Source of the DNA: Anabas testudineus
Taxonomy: Eukaryota; Chordata; Actinopteri; Anabantiformes; Anabantidae
Length of the DNA: 64,000 nucleotides
Assembly: GCF_900324465.2 (NCBI RefSeq)
Contig: NC_046625.1
Coordinates: 14,424,019-14,488,018, forward strand
Direction: 5' to 3'
How positions within the stretch are numbered: position 1 is the first letter of the stretch; each line of letters opens with the position of its first letter. Positions 1 through 14,000 of this stretch are shown piece by piece. Below the pieces are notes generated by a model, which ran no database searches, was not told the DNA's origin, and saw only the letters and a program-made list of their open reading frames with translations. The position numbers were made by a program, and so were the translations under genes.

Positions 1-14
1 TCACCGCACGACAT
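1..14 (-). CDS. Possible first codons of a minus-strand gene off the left edge
   Basis: Read on the minus strand, an ATG at 14-12 is followed by codons for Ser-Cys-Gly and then the window ends. The preceding bases, ATCGCC, are a fair Kozak context. Downstream of the CCAAT/octamer/TTTAAA promoter at 271-313 there are about 230 bases of leader before it. Only four codons are visible, so the gene cannot be named. This is inference from position and context; a non-coding first exon is equally possible. Confidence 0.25.
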
Positions 15-244
15 GGCGATGGTAACTTTTTTTCCCCCCTCCCCAAAGAAAATAAAACGAGCACAGTGTGAATCAGCTGCTTCCTCCCTGTCTTCAAGTC
101 AAGATATTCCTGTGGTGATCGGGTCCGGGCAGGATTGTTCTGGACGGATGAGGAGCGGAGAAAAGTTGTCTGAGAGTTGGAGGTCGGAGAGGGATCAGCC
201 GTTTCCTCCGGTGTGTGCCGCAAAAATCCGGTCAGTCTGCAAAC

Positions 245-320
245 AACCGATTCATAAGGAAGGTCCAGAGAGTTTAAAGCCACCTCATTAGCATGCGCCC
301 TGCGATTGGCTGCTGCGTTT
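245..320 (-). promoter_or_regulatory. Compact CCAAT-octamer-TATA-like promoter, minus strand
   Basis: On the minus strand three core elements lie in the right order within about 45 bases: an inverted CCAAT box (303-312, plus-strand GATTGG), an octamer-type ATGCTAAT (288-295), and a TTTAAA TATA-like box (271-277). A start site would fall near 245. The flanking 1-420 is visibly richer in CpG than the next 10 kb. The motifs are seen; promoter activity and direction are inferred. It would drive a gene to the left of the window. Confidence 0.4.
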
Positions 321-3300
321 GGTCATTGATTATGGACGCCCTGCGCGCAGGGAACACCCTTTGATGTGACGCACCTCCCCTCTGCTCGACGCACGGCGAG
401 CCCCGCTGCGCTGACAGGGTTTTCCCTCAAACAAGCTTCATGATCTAACTGTCTTATGATCCACATGGCCCCGGCTGCAGCACTTTTAGAAGCCAATTGT
501 GAATTGATGATGATGTTGTGATGATTTTCTGTCACGTTGCAAGTGGATGAGAGAAATGATTTATTGCAGATATCAGATTACAGTAGTGCAAACACCACCT
601 GCACTTTACCGCGTATGATGCATTTCTTTATTTGCCGTAGGGAATGTTTGCAGAGCATGCAGGATGTTTCTGTAGCTACACCCTGCTTAGCCATCATGCA
701 ACGTTGTGATCATACAGACCTTCAGAAAGCCAGACACAACCATGCATATGACAAAGCAGGAGAAAGCAGTTACAGGCATCGTTGGAGGACATTTAAAGAT
801 TATGCAGAACTCATGCAAACTCAACCTGGGAACTTTCCACTAACAAGTCTTATTTACTAACCTCTAGGCCAGCATTTCACAACCTTGTGGCCCTTAAAAC
901 AAACCAGTACCTGCCTTGTTGTAAGTTACACGTCCAAAGTTTTTGTGCATAATTCACAGACAAGCAGAAACTAGAGGTTAATGTGTCATTTGAATTATCT
1001 CACATCACCGCAAAAAACAAATCTCCATAATATCACCTCTCTACCACCGACTTACAAAGGCAGATAGCAGTAGCTACAGTGCACTGAGATAAAAAGGAGC
1101 TTGATGCTGAGCCTGACTGACAACATGGTCAGACGATATGTGCTCACTGTGGATGTGCCTCCCACTAAAATATGTAAAACTCAATTACACAAATCCCAAA
1201 AATATTTTCTCAGAATGTGTCACCATTAGTGTGTCCACTAAAATGTGGAGGGACGGTCATTTTACGACTATATATATTCTTGCAATACGTTTTTTGTTAA
1301 CTTTCCTCTCTCAATATTTAAACACTTCTAAGGCTATCTGATACAAATTTTAAGGCATAATGTTTTATATAGTAAAAACTATAAAAAGGTATGTTTTGAC
1401 AAAGTGTACGCTTCACAGACGTGTTTGAAAAACCTGCAACTCCAACACAAATACTACACAATTCAATGTGATATGAAGGCACATGCGCCTTTACCTCCGC
1501 CGTTTAATGAGAAAATGAATAAATAGAGACGTAAACCAGCCTCCGTTGAGCATTCTGTAAGTGCATTGTCTATTTCACTGGAGCTGCTTGTCAGCAGCTG
1601 TGTATTTAAACTATGATAATAGCAGGGTATTAAACTGTAAAATGCTGCTTGCTAATCACACATTTTTATAGGCCCTTATCATTTTCAGTGGAGGACTGTG
1701 TTTAAAGTGGAGAGCTGATATCCAGATATGTTTGTTCGTTCAGCCAATGGAAAATTAAAACCTACAACCATTATCGTTCATTTAATTTGCTCATGATTGT
1801 GCAGGGCTTTATGAAAAGGTTCCGATAACCCGTGATGCCCTTTTTTTTTTTGTAGCTTTCCATTTACGTTTTCAGATACCTCGCTGCCACTTCTTTCCAC
1901 CTGGCCTCCTTAGCTGTGGTGTTTATCGTGTTATCATTTGTTTTGGTGAGGATACAGAGGCATTCCTCTGGTCTGAATACAAAATGTGGGGTTTTTCTCA
2001 TGCTTCACAATGTCAGTACCGGTGTATTTGAGGAGGACTGAGTTCACATGAATATTCTGCCTATATTAAATTGCTTTATCTGGCTGGTGAATGTCAGTTA
2101 TAATTATTACGCTCAGAATTTCCCAAATCTCCCAGTTCTAACAAGAGTCATCACACTGTCAACTTATCCTGTCCTGACTGTTACCTGTAATATGTTTAAA
2201 TGCACTAAACATCCCTTAATGAAGGACCTCATACAATAGCAGACATTACGCACATTAGCAGACATGACTCTTTCAGTGGTGAGAAGCCCTTAAAGGTTTT
2301 CCACTGTGTAATTTCACTCTGAACAATACAGGTGAAAACTTCAGTAGTTTCCTCTTTTAAAATGACCCATTTAAAAAAATTCCCAACTTTTTACACCTGT
2401 CCACAGGGCGTACTGCCCGCCTGTAAAATGTTTACAAGACAGTAAAGGTCACTTTCATGATTGACTGTTTCTAGTGATGCAGATGGAAACACACGCTCTA
2501 ACGCACTCAGGCTCATAAGACATCACACTGTCGTCCTCAAACGTGTGTGTGCATGTTTGGTTCACGCACTTGTCTACATCATGCAGCTGGAAGTTGACAC
2601 TGTTTCCCAGGCTTCTGAAAGGTCAGGTCGTTGGCGTATCTTGATTTTGGTCTCGACTGAGGATCATTTCATGTCCATGTGATGTCAACATAAACCTGCT
2701 TCCATAGCAACAACATCCACAGTTGTTGGGCAGCTGGGCAGAGGCGGCTCCAGCTGAGGATCCTGCCAGGTGCCAGTGTGAGACATCTGCGTCATCCCAC
2801 TAAAAATAACCCACCATGTGGTAGCGGTACATCCTGGGAGCACAGCCAGCTTTCACCTGAATGTGAAACACTCTGGGACGAGAGAACAACAATAGCAGAT
2901 AAATGTCAGGCATTCTCAGGTTCCCTCGGTTCCCCGCAATGTCAGACAGAGTGAGCTGGGTCAAGTCAAGACATTCACACAGAGAAACAAAAAATAGGAA
3001 CACTGACACTTTAGCTATAAAAAAAAAAACTCCTGAAATTTGTGCAATGTGTTGTGCATAATTCCCTTATACACCTTTTGTTAATTTAGTTCTGTGTTAC
3101 TTTATCCTCTGTTTATCCCTGAGTTGACATCCTGCTGGAGCCATGACAACTGAGACTGTGAGTCTTGTAGGTGCGGTGAGATAGCTAGTATTTAAACACA
3201 CCTTAAACAAATGACGCACTAGACAAGTGTATGTTCCACTCCTAACCATGATCAAACATTATGAAAATAACGTTGACATCGTGAGTATATTAAAGAGCTT

Positions 3301-6300
3301 CAATGAAAGTTTGTTAGAGGCATTCGTGTGGTTTTTACTCGTCTGTTTGTGCTCGGAGGCTGATGAGAGACAGAGATTTGTTTTTTGTTGTCAAATGTGC
3401 CTGTCTTTCTTCTGCCTTGTGCAGCGAGCAGAACAGGAACAATGTGGTGGAAGAGGCTTTTCTCAAGTGCAGGGGTCCGACTGGACGTCACAGTGTGTTG
3501 TAAAAGTGCGGACGAAAATGGATGTTGCCGAACAACAACCAGTGAAGTGTCACAATGATCAATTGTGCGAAGACAGATAACACTCTGTCTGTCACACTGG
3601 ATGAATTGTGAATCTCGTTTTCTTACTTCTTTCTGTCGGCGCTTGTGCAATTTGAGTGAATCATTTCCCCCAGAAAGACTTTCTTCATTTGACACTGAAA
3701 AAGCTCAGGTGCGTTATAGTAGAAGACCAAAGGGTTTGCTATCATTGGAGTGTGCATCATGTGTAACTCTGGCCAGTGTTGCCATGGTTAAAATAATGAT
3801 GCTGCTATTACACTGCACGTCTGACATTACACTGCATGTTTAATTTTAAATTATAATATGCTTCTACTTTGACTCTGTGAGTTAAGTTAAACCAGTTTCT
3901 ATTCGTTTCGTTTCTGGCTCAGCCTGCCATGTCAGCAGCATGTCAGATAACCGGTCTATACAGGCAGGTTGAGTTGACCAGTCAGTGCGGGCAGCACGGG
4001 GCCTACCAGTGATAGAGAGACATTGTGATAAGTTGTGATAAGAGAGGTGAGTTTACTCTGCTCTGGATGACAAATCTGTGGGACAGTGGAACAAGGTTAC
4101 GCAAGCAGCCGTGCTGCTGACGTCAGCCTCTGTCCGCTGCCTGGTTGATTGATTACAGTAGTGCTTGGCAGAGCTGACCAGAGTGGTGCAGGAGAGAACA
4201 AATACACCGAAATACATGATGGATTCGAGTAGCATCATACCTCTGCCTCCCCCCCCCATCTGTCCACACCTGTAGAGTAAAATGGAAAAACATTTGCTCT
4301 TGATTTGATGTCATGAAGTGTTACTTTTGTTACAGTGAAAAGAAATGATGAGGTATTGTCTAATTGATTTTAACATTTGTATATGAACCATAGTTTTGCT
4401 AAAGTCCTGGCAGTGTATCCAGTATATCCAGTATATTGTTATACATTTGTAAGTTCAGCGGTCAAACGTCGTGTTAGACTATGTATTGCATAAGATGTGA
4501 CTTTACTCTCTGAACAGGTGGAAAGAAAGAAAACCTCTGTCCAAGCTGAAGTGGTGTGGAATGTGGATGACACTAAAAACATGTAAATCAAACACGGCCT
4601 GGGTTTTCAGAAACATGGTTCTGTCCAAAATGTATACAACAAGGCAAGATAAGAAATTCTTCTAGTGGGGGGGTAAACTCTGTGTTTTCCCAGTAAATCA
4701 ACTTCCCAGTATATGTGATACAGAGCAGAGAGCTGAAGGAGTCGTGCCCACATTTCCTCCTTTCATGATATCTTATTTATTTTTATTCCGCAGATCCAAA
4801 CCCTCAACTTTAAGCACGTGGATTTCCCAACATGTGTGACTCGTTCCTGCTTATAGAAATGCCTGCGTTAGAGGAGAGGAATGTACTGTATGGCTCTGGT
4901 AATTAAACACTCTCACTTCCCTCTGCATGTCTGGGACGTCCTAACTTGGACAGCTTCCTTAACCAAGGCTTAAATTATATCACGTTATGCAACAGCCCCG
5001 CCCCCGCCCCAGCAGAACACATTTAGGGTCCCTGTTGCAAATTAGGAAAAATAAACCCGCAACCTGCTTCACTTTCCAGCACTGGTGTTAGCAGATGAAT
5101 GGTTCCCTCTGGGTTCTCGTACTTGTATTTCCTCCACTCATCACACACTGTGAACTGCACAGCAGGGATGTAGAAACTTGTTGACAGATGCGTGTACCGC
5201 TGAGTCACCATTAAAGTTTATAAAATGAACTTGTTCTGTAATTTTCTCAACACATGTGCCTGCTGTGGACTTAGCATCTTAACTGCGCCCAGAGAGGAGA
5301 GCCGGCTCCTAAAACACTCTGGAGCATTTACCCCAAGCGAGAGGGAACCCCTATTTAGCAGCAAGCTCTGATTTCATTCCCAGAAATCCTGCTCCTCACC
5401 CACCCCCCCACCTCCAGCAGCGAAGAGAAAAACTCTGCTTGTGGGGCGATAAAGAGCGTAACACATCAACAAGTAATTGTGTCAGTTCTCTAGACACCTT
5501 CAGGGTTAAGCACAGCAGAGATACTGAGCAGCCTTCCAGACAGTGCCTCTGAGGGAAGGGCAGGATCATACCAGAGCAGCTTGGCTCATGTAACTGATAC
5601 GGCTGCTCTGAAAGCAGCAGAGCCAGTTTTATCCACCTCTCAGTGAGGTTAAACCATCTGCCCGATGAGCATCTAATAAAAATATGTTAGCAGCGTGTTT
5701 TTCAGATCGTCATCCAGATTTCTTTAATCCTTCTTCTGGAAGGATTATGGGGTCAGACATAAGTGTATGCCATCATACCACGGGTCAACGAAGATCAGCT
5801 GGATGGATCCAAGAGCTGTAAAGAATTTATGACATCAAACAAACAAAGCACACTCAATTAAATTAATATATTTATGCAGGGATTTCCAAATTCATGGCAG
5901 GTGTTTTGTGAATATTGATCATAAAAAAACAGAAAACGAGCTTTAGAACGAAAACAAACCGGACTTTGTGGCGAAGCGTTGAGATTTATGTTGTGCCGTA
6001 AGTGAAAGCAGACACGAGGCAGGCATGTGGTACACATGGCCAAAAGCTGCTCGGAGTTCCAATCTGCAGAAGGATGAGTTGTTGTGCTCCATGTTTTAGA
6101 CCAACAAACCGTTCATCTCCAAGTCTCAAACATTTTATTGAACTATGAAACCCCTCGTGACCTGTGTTTTACTGCAACGCACCTCTCTTCACTACCTTTC
6201 TCCCCTTTACATAACTTCAGGTTAAGCAACATAGATAAACATATGGCACATTTAACCTTTTCCCACCTCATAAAGCTGTTCTGTGCTTTCAGCTATAAGT

Positions 6301-8500
6301 TAAACATGCGGGGAATTCTGCATGTCTGGCCATGCCTCTGTGACTCACCTTGTGCTATCTGTCATCACCTTGTCCCACTTCATTTTACTTCTCGCTTTAT
6401 TGTCCCAAGCCCTGACCATGCACATGACGTTTAGCAGCACTTACTGGCTATGACACAACATGATCAATGCTGTATGTAGTTTTTGGATTGTTTACTTAAG
6501 TCAAACTAGCTACACTGAGCAATTAAAATAATTCATTATAAAGAAAAGTCATTCTACATCAACAAATATGATATTTTCCTGAAAATACAAGAGACCTGGA
6601 TTTGATTCTCACAAAAAAAAATATTATTTTGTAAATTATTCACCAGCATGCATTTTTCATCCGATTGATTGAGGCCATTTCAAACAGTGTGTGATAATGG
6701 CTGCTGCGATCATGTCTGATTCTGTGGTACCCTGGTACGCTAATCCAGCTCCATGGCACATATTCAGGTTTCCATGGGGAGCTCTTTCCACTTCACCACA
6801 CACAGCCGCCGTTTTTCCACTGCCATAAACTGGGCTATCATGTTTTGTTTTTACTTTGACACTCTCTAATCTAATCTAATTAGTGCACTGAAAAAATATT
6901 CAAACAGCAAATGTTACAGTTTAGCAGATATGGTATCTTGGAAAAAGTGGAATAGTTTTTTTTTATTTATTATATTTGGGATAGTGGGTAATAATCAGGT
7001 TCCATATATCAAGACTGTATCCTTGATCCATGCTGTTGCATCTGCAAGATAGTGGCAGCCTAAAGCAAAAGGTATGCACGAAATGATGTCGCTCGGGTGC
7101 ACAGTCAGACGTGAAACCTCGCGTTCACCAAATTGCCTTCCTTCATCAAAGCTAATACAACACCAACCAAATGTACTAAAAGGTTTTTGGGCTTTTTGAG
7201 CGTTCACACAGAGGCTTCCATACGCTGCCATGCCCAAACACACAGATAATCAAATCCACCCTTGTTACACCCAGAGTAATTCCTGGAAAAGCAGTGCACA
7301 AACATACAGTATGGATAAGTACTGACCAAACTCCAAACAGAAACACGGTCACCAGGTTGCCATGGATACTCTATTAGGAAATCCTTACTGCATTTAGAGA
7401 TACATTAGTTTGACATTTGCGGGATTTGTGCAGCATACATTCACCTTAAAATAAAATAATAGTTTGGGTGTATTTCAGTTCTAAATCCAGGCTTCAGACA
7501 TTCAAACCACCACAGTGTCCAGCTGCTTCATGTTTCACTGGCAGAGGTAACAAACTATGCCTGCTGGCAGCTGCAGCCTCCAGGCAGCTGATTCGTTCTG
7601 CTCAGTGCAGGGTTAATTATGTCCAACCTCTCTGTCCGGCACACAGAGAAACACGTTTAGCTGGAGAAATTGCAGCTGCACCGATGCTGATAGCAGTCCT
7701 GACTGTGAGTCACCTGTTTTGTTTCTCAGAGTTACTTTTGCACTAGTCGGACCAGCGAGCCATGAGGAGAGACTTGTGGGAGTGTGACACACGGCTGCAC
7801 ACATGACAGGGGAGCCAAAAGTGGCTTGTTTATGTTGAAAAATCAGCAGTAAAGCAGTCAACTCACCCCCTTGTGACTGGGTGGCCTGTCGTGTCTCTGT
7901 GCTACAGCAGCTGGGGTTAAAAGGCATGATACACTCCAGCAAGCGAGTAATCCCCTGCAGCCAGAAAGGTCTGAAATAATTCACGTCAACACCCTGACAA
8001 ATAAACTCAGTACACACTGAGAACGTGGAATCTTTACTGACGTTGTTAAACTCAACTCATTTTCAGATTTTTCTCGTGTCTCTAACGTTTTTTAGTCTTG
8101 TAGTTGATGGAGGATTGTGGTTGAAATGCAGCACAGAGGCCAAGGTAGTGATGTTTAAGCTTTTTCCCCCACTGGGCCAAAAATGTGAGCATCTGTTTTA
8201 TGTTAGCTTACAGGTTGCACTACTGACATGCCTCAGCAAGGAGTCTTTTAAAGTCAAATAAGGTAACAGAAACATTCAAATTTTGAAAAACCTATTAAAG
8301 TTTTCATAACTTGCAGCAAATATGCTGCTCTGTTGTGTAATGTGCCCTTCATGAACGGTATTCTGTATCTGAATCCAGTCAGAGTTTAGGTTTGTCTTCG
8401 ACTATCTCGTTCTCTCCGAAAGTCTAATTTTCCATCTCTTTTCTAATCAAATCATCATTTAAAAATGATTAAAATTAAAATGACAGCTAATTCCATAATA
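321..8500. other. Intergenic stretch without a recognisable gene
   Basis: No reading frame here shows recognisable protein similarity, domain structure or codon periodicity. All open frames are under 135 codons and most are paired with open frames on the opposite strand, as expected by chance. The DNA is AT-rich with short homopolymers. It lies upstream of the minus-strand gene suspected at the left edge and downstream of zdhhc18, so distal enhancers could sit here, but none can be pointed to from sequence alone. Confidence 0.6.
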
Positions 8501-8507
8501 GTAATGA

Positions 8508-8680
8508 CATACTTTATTGATCCCCGTGGGGAAACTGCGGTTGGACAGCTGTCAGAGAGTACACATTGGTGCTACTATAGGGTTTCAGTGTCTTGTCCAA
8601 GGACTCCACAAGTAGCCAGGAGGAACGAGGAATCAAACCACTAACGCTGGGGGTTCAACTGAGCTACTGTCGCCGCTGTT
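8508..8680 (-). repeat. tRNA-derived SINE, minus strand
   Basis: Read on the minus strand this begins with a tRNA-like head: an A-box GTAGCTCAGTTG (8667-8656) and a B-box GGTTTGATTCC (8639-8629). A body follows with the common fish SINE phrase about a 'tccttggacaagacactgaa' type segment, and a tail GGGGATCAATAAAGTAT. This architecture is a Pol III-transcribed tRNA SINE of a kind widespread in teleosts. The exact family cannot be named without a library. Confidence 0.75.
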
Positions 8681-8802
8681 ATGAAGTAAAAATATCTTCT
8701 TAAATCATCTCCAAACCTGATCTATAGTTTTTACAAATTAAGTAACTTCTGTCACATTAGGAAACATTAGACAATACGTATCCCTATTAATAGCATCAGA
8801 TA

Positions 8803-8832
8803 ACACTTTATAGATCCCCACAGGGGAAAATC
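8803..8832 (-). repeat. Tail fragment of the same SINE type
   Basis: The short segment ACTTTATAGATCCCC followed by CAGGGGAAAAT repeats the 3' tail of the SINE at 8508-8680 in the same orientation, about 120 bases away. It looks like a 5'-truncated second copy or a broken duplicate. A shorter match to the same tail also occurs near 56,147-56,165. Confidence 0.5.
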
Positions 8833-10156
8833 ACTACATTGGCTCCAGTCCTCGATGTGTTCTCTCTGAATGCATACAGGAGACCAGCTGTCACATGTAC
8901 CCTTCAACAGAAAAAAAAACTTTTTTTTTTAAAGCACAAGAAATGTGCTTTATGGACAACCTTAAAGCAACATTCTCACTTCTCTGCACATAGAAGTGAC
9001 AGCTGAGCTCAAGGGCAGTCAGAGTCTAAACCCAGCTGCTGTGGTCAATCCGTTGTGATCACTGACCTTAAAGCTATTTTTCTCCAGTTTTCAATTGCAA
9101 TAATTACAGACAAAACTGTGTCTTAAAATGTATAAGCCTGGGCACAGAGTAGACATTGTGTTGTTAGCAATGCCAAGGAAACAATTTACCACACTCTGAA
9201 AGATGACAGTCCATTTTGTGTGGCTATTCACAAGAGGAAAGAAAAACTGTTAGTCACAGTCCAAAAGACTGAATCTTATTTGAGTGCACCTCAGAGGAGA
9301 TGAAGTTAGCAGCAAAGGCATCTCTTTTTAGTCATTTCTCTTTTGGGCGATATTATGCTGTACATATTCTGGTTTGTGAACTTAAACATGACAGTTACTT
9401 AACTACCTTATCAAAACTCTGACATGTTCCACATCACAATTTGTCATGCGTCTGGTGGGGGGTGGGGGGTGGGGTGAGACAAAAAAAGAGCCAAAGAACA
9501 GAAAATCAGCAAAACTCATTTTTACTGACCAAATGTTACAGTTCCACTGTTACATCCTAAAAAATACAAGTTTGTTCATACAAGCTCTGCTTGTAATAGT
9601 CTCTACACAACCTACAGCTCTTGATGCAGACTGAGAAACGAACGACCCACTGCGGTAAAGTGGTTCTTCACAAACAACCTATGTAGCTACAGTTTGAATG
9701 CTCAATCACAAAAAAATAAATAACACATGAAATGCTTTTCTTCTAATGGTTTTCATGTTACTACTACGTTATCCTCTGTCTAGGCTGCAATGCTTAGTCA
9801 CATCCTGCCCCCTAGTGGCACATACCAATTTCTTACTCAGAAGAAACTGGACTCCACCATTGCACACAGAGGGTTAGGTTTCATGCTGCAAGAGCAGTAA
9901 AGGTCACAGCCATGAAAAGTTTGCCCTGCACGAGGCTTCATGAACATTCCTAGTACATTACCCTGCTCAAGACACTCAAGACAGGTAATGTACAGAAGCC
10001 CACTTGCACTAAAAGAATCCCAGCAGATCACAATAACAAGAAACAGCGCGTCAATGTAAATACTGTAATCCTGATTTTGACTAATCAGATAAAACCACAA
10101 AGTTGACATTATACAACACATAGAGGAACTATTTGAGAAATGCCATTTCATGACAT

Positions 10157-10162
10157 TTTAAT
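10157..10162 (-). other. Candidate poly(A) signal of zdhhc18 (ATTAAA)
   Basis: An ATTAAA hexamer on the minus strand about 850 bases beyond the zdhhc18 long-form stop codon, in AT-rich sequence. No AATAAA was found between it and the stop on this strand. A second ATTAAA lies slightly upstream of 10,220. The choice of site is uncertain. Confidence 0.3.
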
Positions 10163-11009
10163 CAATTTGTATTCAGTCGTTTTTTTTTTTCAACAAATTC
10201 ACTGTCTTGCTTGTTTTAATCATCTTTCAATTATAGTCTCCTAAAGTGATACAACTCACAAGGAGAGAAGCTATTTGTCATTCACCTAAGAGCGTATGAT
10301 GTACATGCAGAACTGATGACAGTATGGAAAAAAAAGTCTGATGTGCACACAGTAAAAATAAAAACTGCACCTCGTCATCCCCTCTTCAAAATGATTATCC
10401 ATTTATCCAAATGCTGTTCAAAGAGGATCCACCCAGTGACACCGATCTATATGACAGGAAATTGAGGGGACACGACATTATGCTAGCTCCTAAAATAATC
10501 ATTTTCAAAATGGCTCACTGTCCACAGCAATGCCAGTTGAGGAAAACTAAACATTTGTTTCAGTAAGTCTTGCATCCCCACTCAAACAGTGAGCATTCCC
10601 AGATTTTAAGACCCGTTTGCATAAGATATCAGCAGGAACTTAAACACAGCGGCTTGTGATGTATGGCTTGAGGTTCTCTGGAAGGTGTGGAGGCAGGTGG
10701 GTGTCTTAATAGAAAGGGATCTTAAAAAAATATCTCTATATTGTGCTTCCGAGTGTTACTAAGATTTGCCTCCATACTGAAGGACAGAAACAGCGGGACA
10801 TTGTTAATACAACTCACAGAACATACAGTAAAAAACCCTCACTCTTAATCCACTCATCAGAATGACATCTTGAGAAAGCAAACAGCAACATCAGTATGAA
10901 ATGGTCTCTTTGTTGCCAGAAGCATTTCTAGGGAGAACAGAGCAGTGTTGAGTGCAGCACAAAAAGTCTACTATGACTCCTTCTGTTCTCTTAGGGTTTA
11001 TGGGTGCAT

Positions 11010-14000
11010 TCATGGTAGTGGAATAAAGCCAATGTCAGGTGCATCACCTAGAATTAAAGAAGCGTGGCTCAACGAAGGGGATGGGGAAGCAAGTCGAAAG
11101 GCTGGATTGATAGAGTGCATCGAGTCTCTCTTGCTGCTTCTGCTGAATGGGGGCCAAGGAGCTGAACACCCAGCTGGGGATAAAGGCTCTGTGGAAGGTG
11201 GCGCTGTGCTGGAAGCCTCCATGCCCAGGGGGGTGGTCTTTGGAGTGCCGGGAGGGCACATGCCATGAAAGTCTGAGGAGTGGACCATCCTCTCCAGCAC
11301 ATCCTTGGTGCTCTGGGTGCACTGTGTGAAAAGGAGAAACATGGAAGTCAAGAAAGTGGAGAAATTTGGCCACATCAGCAGTGTGCGTTATGAAAGCCCA
11401 ACAGCAAAATCAGGAAAAACATCTAAGCACTGTGATTAGAATTGTTAGTTTTGGAGTCATCAAGCACAGTGAAAGCAATGGTTGCACAAACAGCACTGTC
11501 AAAAAGTTCATATGGTGAAGCATGGAAGGAGTGAGTTAGATGCAGCCAATGCAATTAGAAGGCAACCACACGGAAGACATATTTGGATGAGTGTTGAGAA
11601 GCTGCTTTAGCCTGTGGTTCCTCTGGATGTGACAAGAGTAGGAGGTCCAGTTTATGCAGTCACCGTGCATGCACAACAAAGCCCCAGACAAAAGAGAGAA
11701 AAGGTCTCATCTAACTATGAAGAGGGCAAAGAGACAAATCATCAGACTTCAAACATGAGTTCTGTCCAGTACTGAGTGAGTGAGCCAACGTTAATGAAAG
11801 GAAGAATGAATGGCAGTGAAGCATGCGCATTCAAGTATGAGAATACACCATCACTCTGAACCAATCACAAGATCTGCCCCAACTGCATCAGAGTTAACAC
11901 ACACGCGCACACATACAAAAAAAGAATTAATTTCTTAGAAGAGAAATGTGTTGATGACAACACCAAACCAAAATACAATGTGGATGGCAAGCGAAGAGAT
12001 GTTGTGATTGGTTAAACGATCAGCCCTACTCTTACCATCAACTGTCTACATGCAGCAGTGCCCTTCAGGCTGTGCAGGATAAAGAAAAATCCTGACAGTT
12101 CTCCTCCTAGCAGGGTGGAATAGATATAGTACAAGATTGAGTCTTAAATCATCCAACGGAGGTTACAAGCATGCAAGAGAAATATTCCAAATAACAAAGT
12201 TCAACAACGTGTACCTAGAGGGAAAAAACATAGAATAGCCTTTCAAAATAAAAATAAAAAAACATCTCTAGAATCTTCAAAGTAAAATAAATGAAGGAGC
12301 AAAGTAAACTCAAAACAGACACCAAAATCCCAAAAATAATGTTTATTTAACACATAAAAAAACACTTCTTATGCTTTTTAGATTAGTAAAACATATGTTA
12401 AAATAGATGTTAAAGTAGATTTAGAAAAATAAAGCAATAAACCTAATAAAACAAAGGCATTTGATATGTTGACAGTATCCGTTTAAGGCATGTAACACAT
12501 GAACTGTGATAAAGTGCTGGCAGAAAAAATACAAATGAAAATAATAAGAACCAATACCATTTTCATGTGTGAATAAGAAAAGTCACTAATTGAGTAATTT
12601 CTGTGCATAAACCTTCACCACAACATACAAACTCAGTAGTACAGTAGTAAGGAGGTAGACACAGCAACATGCTGAACTACTAAAAACTGTAAGCAAACAA
12701 ATACAAGTGAAATCATATTAAAAGGTGCAAAAGTTATCGTGCACTGTCCCACAGCACATAACAGCCAAAACAAAACTGCAGCAGTCTGACAGAGTAACTC
12801 AGCAGCGACCTGAACAAACAGTTACGCTTCCCGCTGTGCACGTTCAACTTCATCAACTGCTCAATGATGCCAAACAGCATTACAAGTGACTTTAAAAAAC
12901 GTTTTTTTGTTCAAAAGCTAGAGTAACAGATGATACAGCAGTTTAATATGAGCATGTTGCATGATGATACATTATCTCTTCAGTAGAGGTTTTCTTTGAA
13001 TGTTGGCTCTAATTAGCTTATCACTCTGTTTTGAACAATTGGCTTTATGTGGTGTCTGTTTCAAACCATTGTTAGGTGAATCCTAGTAATGACTAGCTAA
13101 CAGACTGTTTATTATTACTTCAGTTTTGGTAGACAAAACATGTAAAATATGCAACTTTCTTAACAATAGGCACAAATTCAAGGTACCATTCAACTCTGCT
13201 TGAGCTGCCGAAACTGGAACACTGGACGATTAATACGAAATGGAGAAGGCACTCAAGAGGACAATAACAACACAGGCACTACAGTACGGGACAGTCAGGG
13301 CTCGGGAGGGACCACAATCTGGTTCATCCTACCATGTGCGCGTCATTCTTGGCCGCAAACGGAGGAAGCTCTATCTCTGAAGCAGAAGCAGCAGGTATCG
13401 TCTCATCAGGGGGCAGGAAACCTCTCCTGTCAATCAGACTAGAGGACAGAGCAGAGGATTGTTAGGGTGCACTTTAATGTGGACCGCACTTGTACTGTAA
13501 AAAATCATATCATGCAGGGCAAGAGAATTGCAGAGGCTTTGCTCACCTTGGGGCCATGGGGCCACATAATGTTGCGCAGCAGTTGGTAATAATGCTGTTG
13601 TAACTGTATGGGTTCCCAGACTCGTCTGCGCTCCTTTTACTTGACCAAGAGCCCTTTATCTGTATGATGAACACAGAAAGTATGCACCCAAGAGGTGTTT
13701 GACAATCATAAATTGACCCGAGTCGTATAAGAGTAAAAGTACTTACATCTTCATTTGTAGTGAGATTAGAGGCCACCAAGTATGTATGGAAGCCTGAGAG
13801 GCCCAGTATAGACCAGATGGAGAAGAAACAAATCACCAACTCCACCACAGTACATGACAAGAGTCAAGGCATGATAACATCACCATTATCACTGATTAAT
13901 TAAAGTAACAGAATTAACATCTGTACATTTGTACATCTCTAAAAAGACGTTCATAGCTTACAATGAATCAATTATTTGCAGACTCCCATTATATCCCATA

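Noticed and set aside
13-291. 92-codon plus-strand frame at the left edge
   Set aside because: The promoter motifs here point to the minus strand, and the predicted product is a low-complexity Ser/Arg-rich peptide without similarity.
3227-3843. Overlapping open frames of 92-131 codons on both strands
   Set aside because: No similarity to any known protein, no splice context or promoter, and openness on both strands at once suggests chance.
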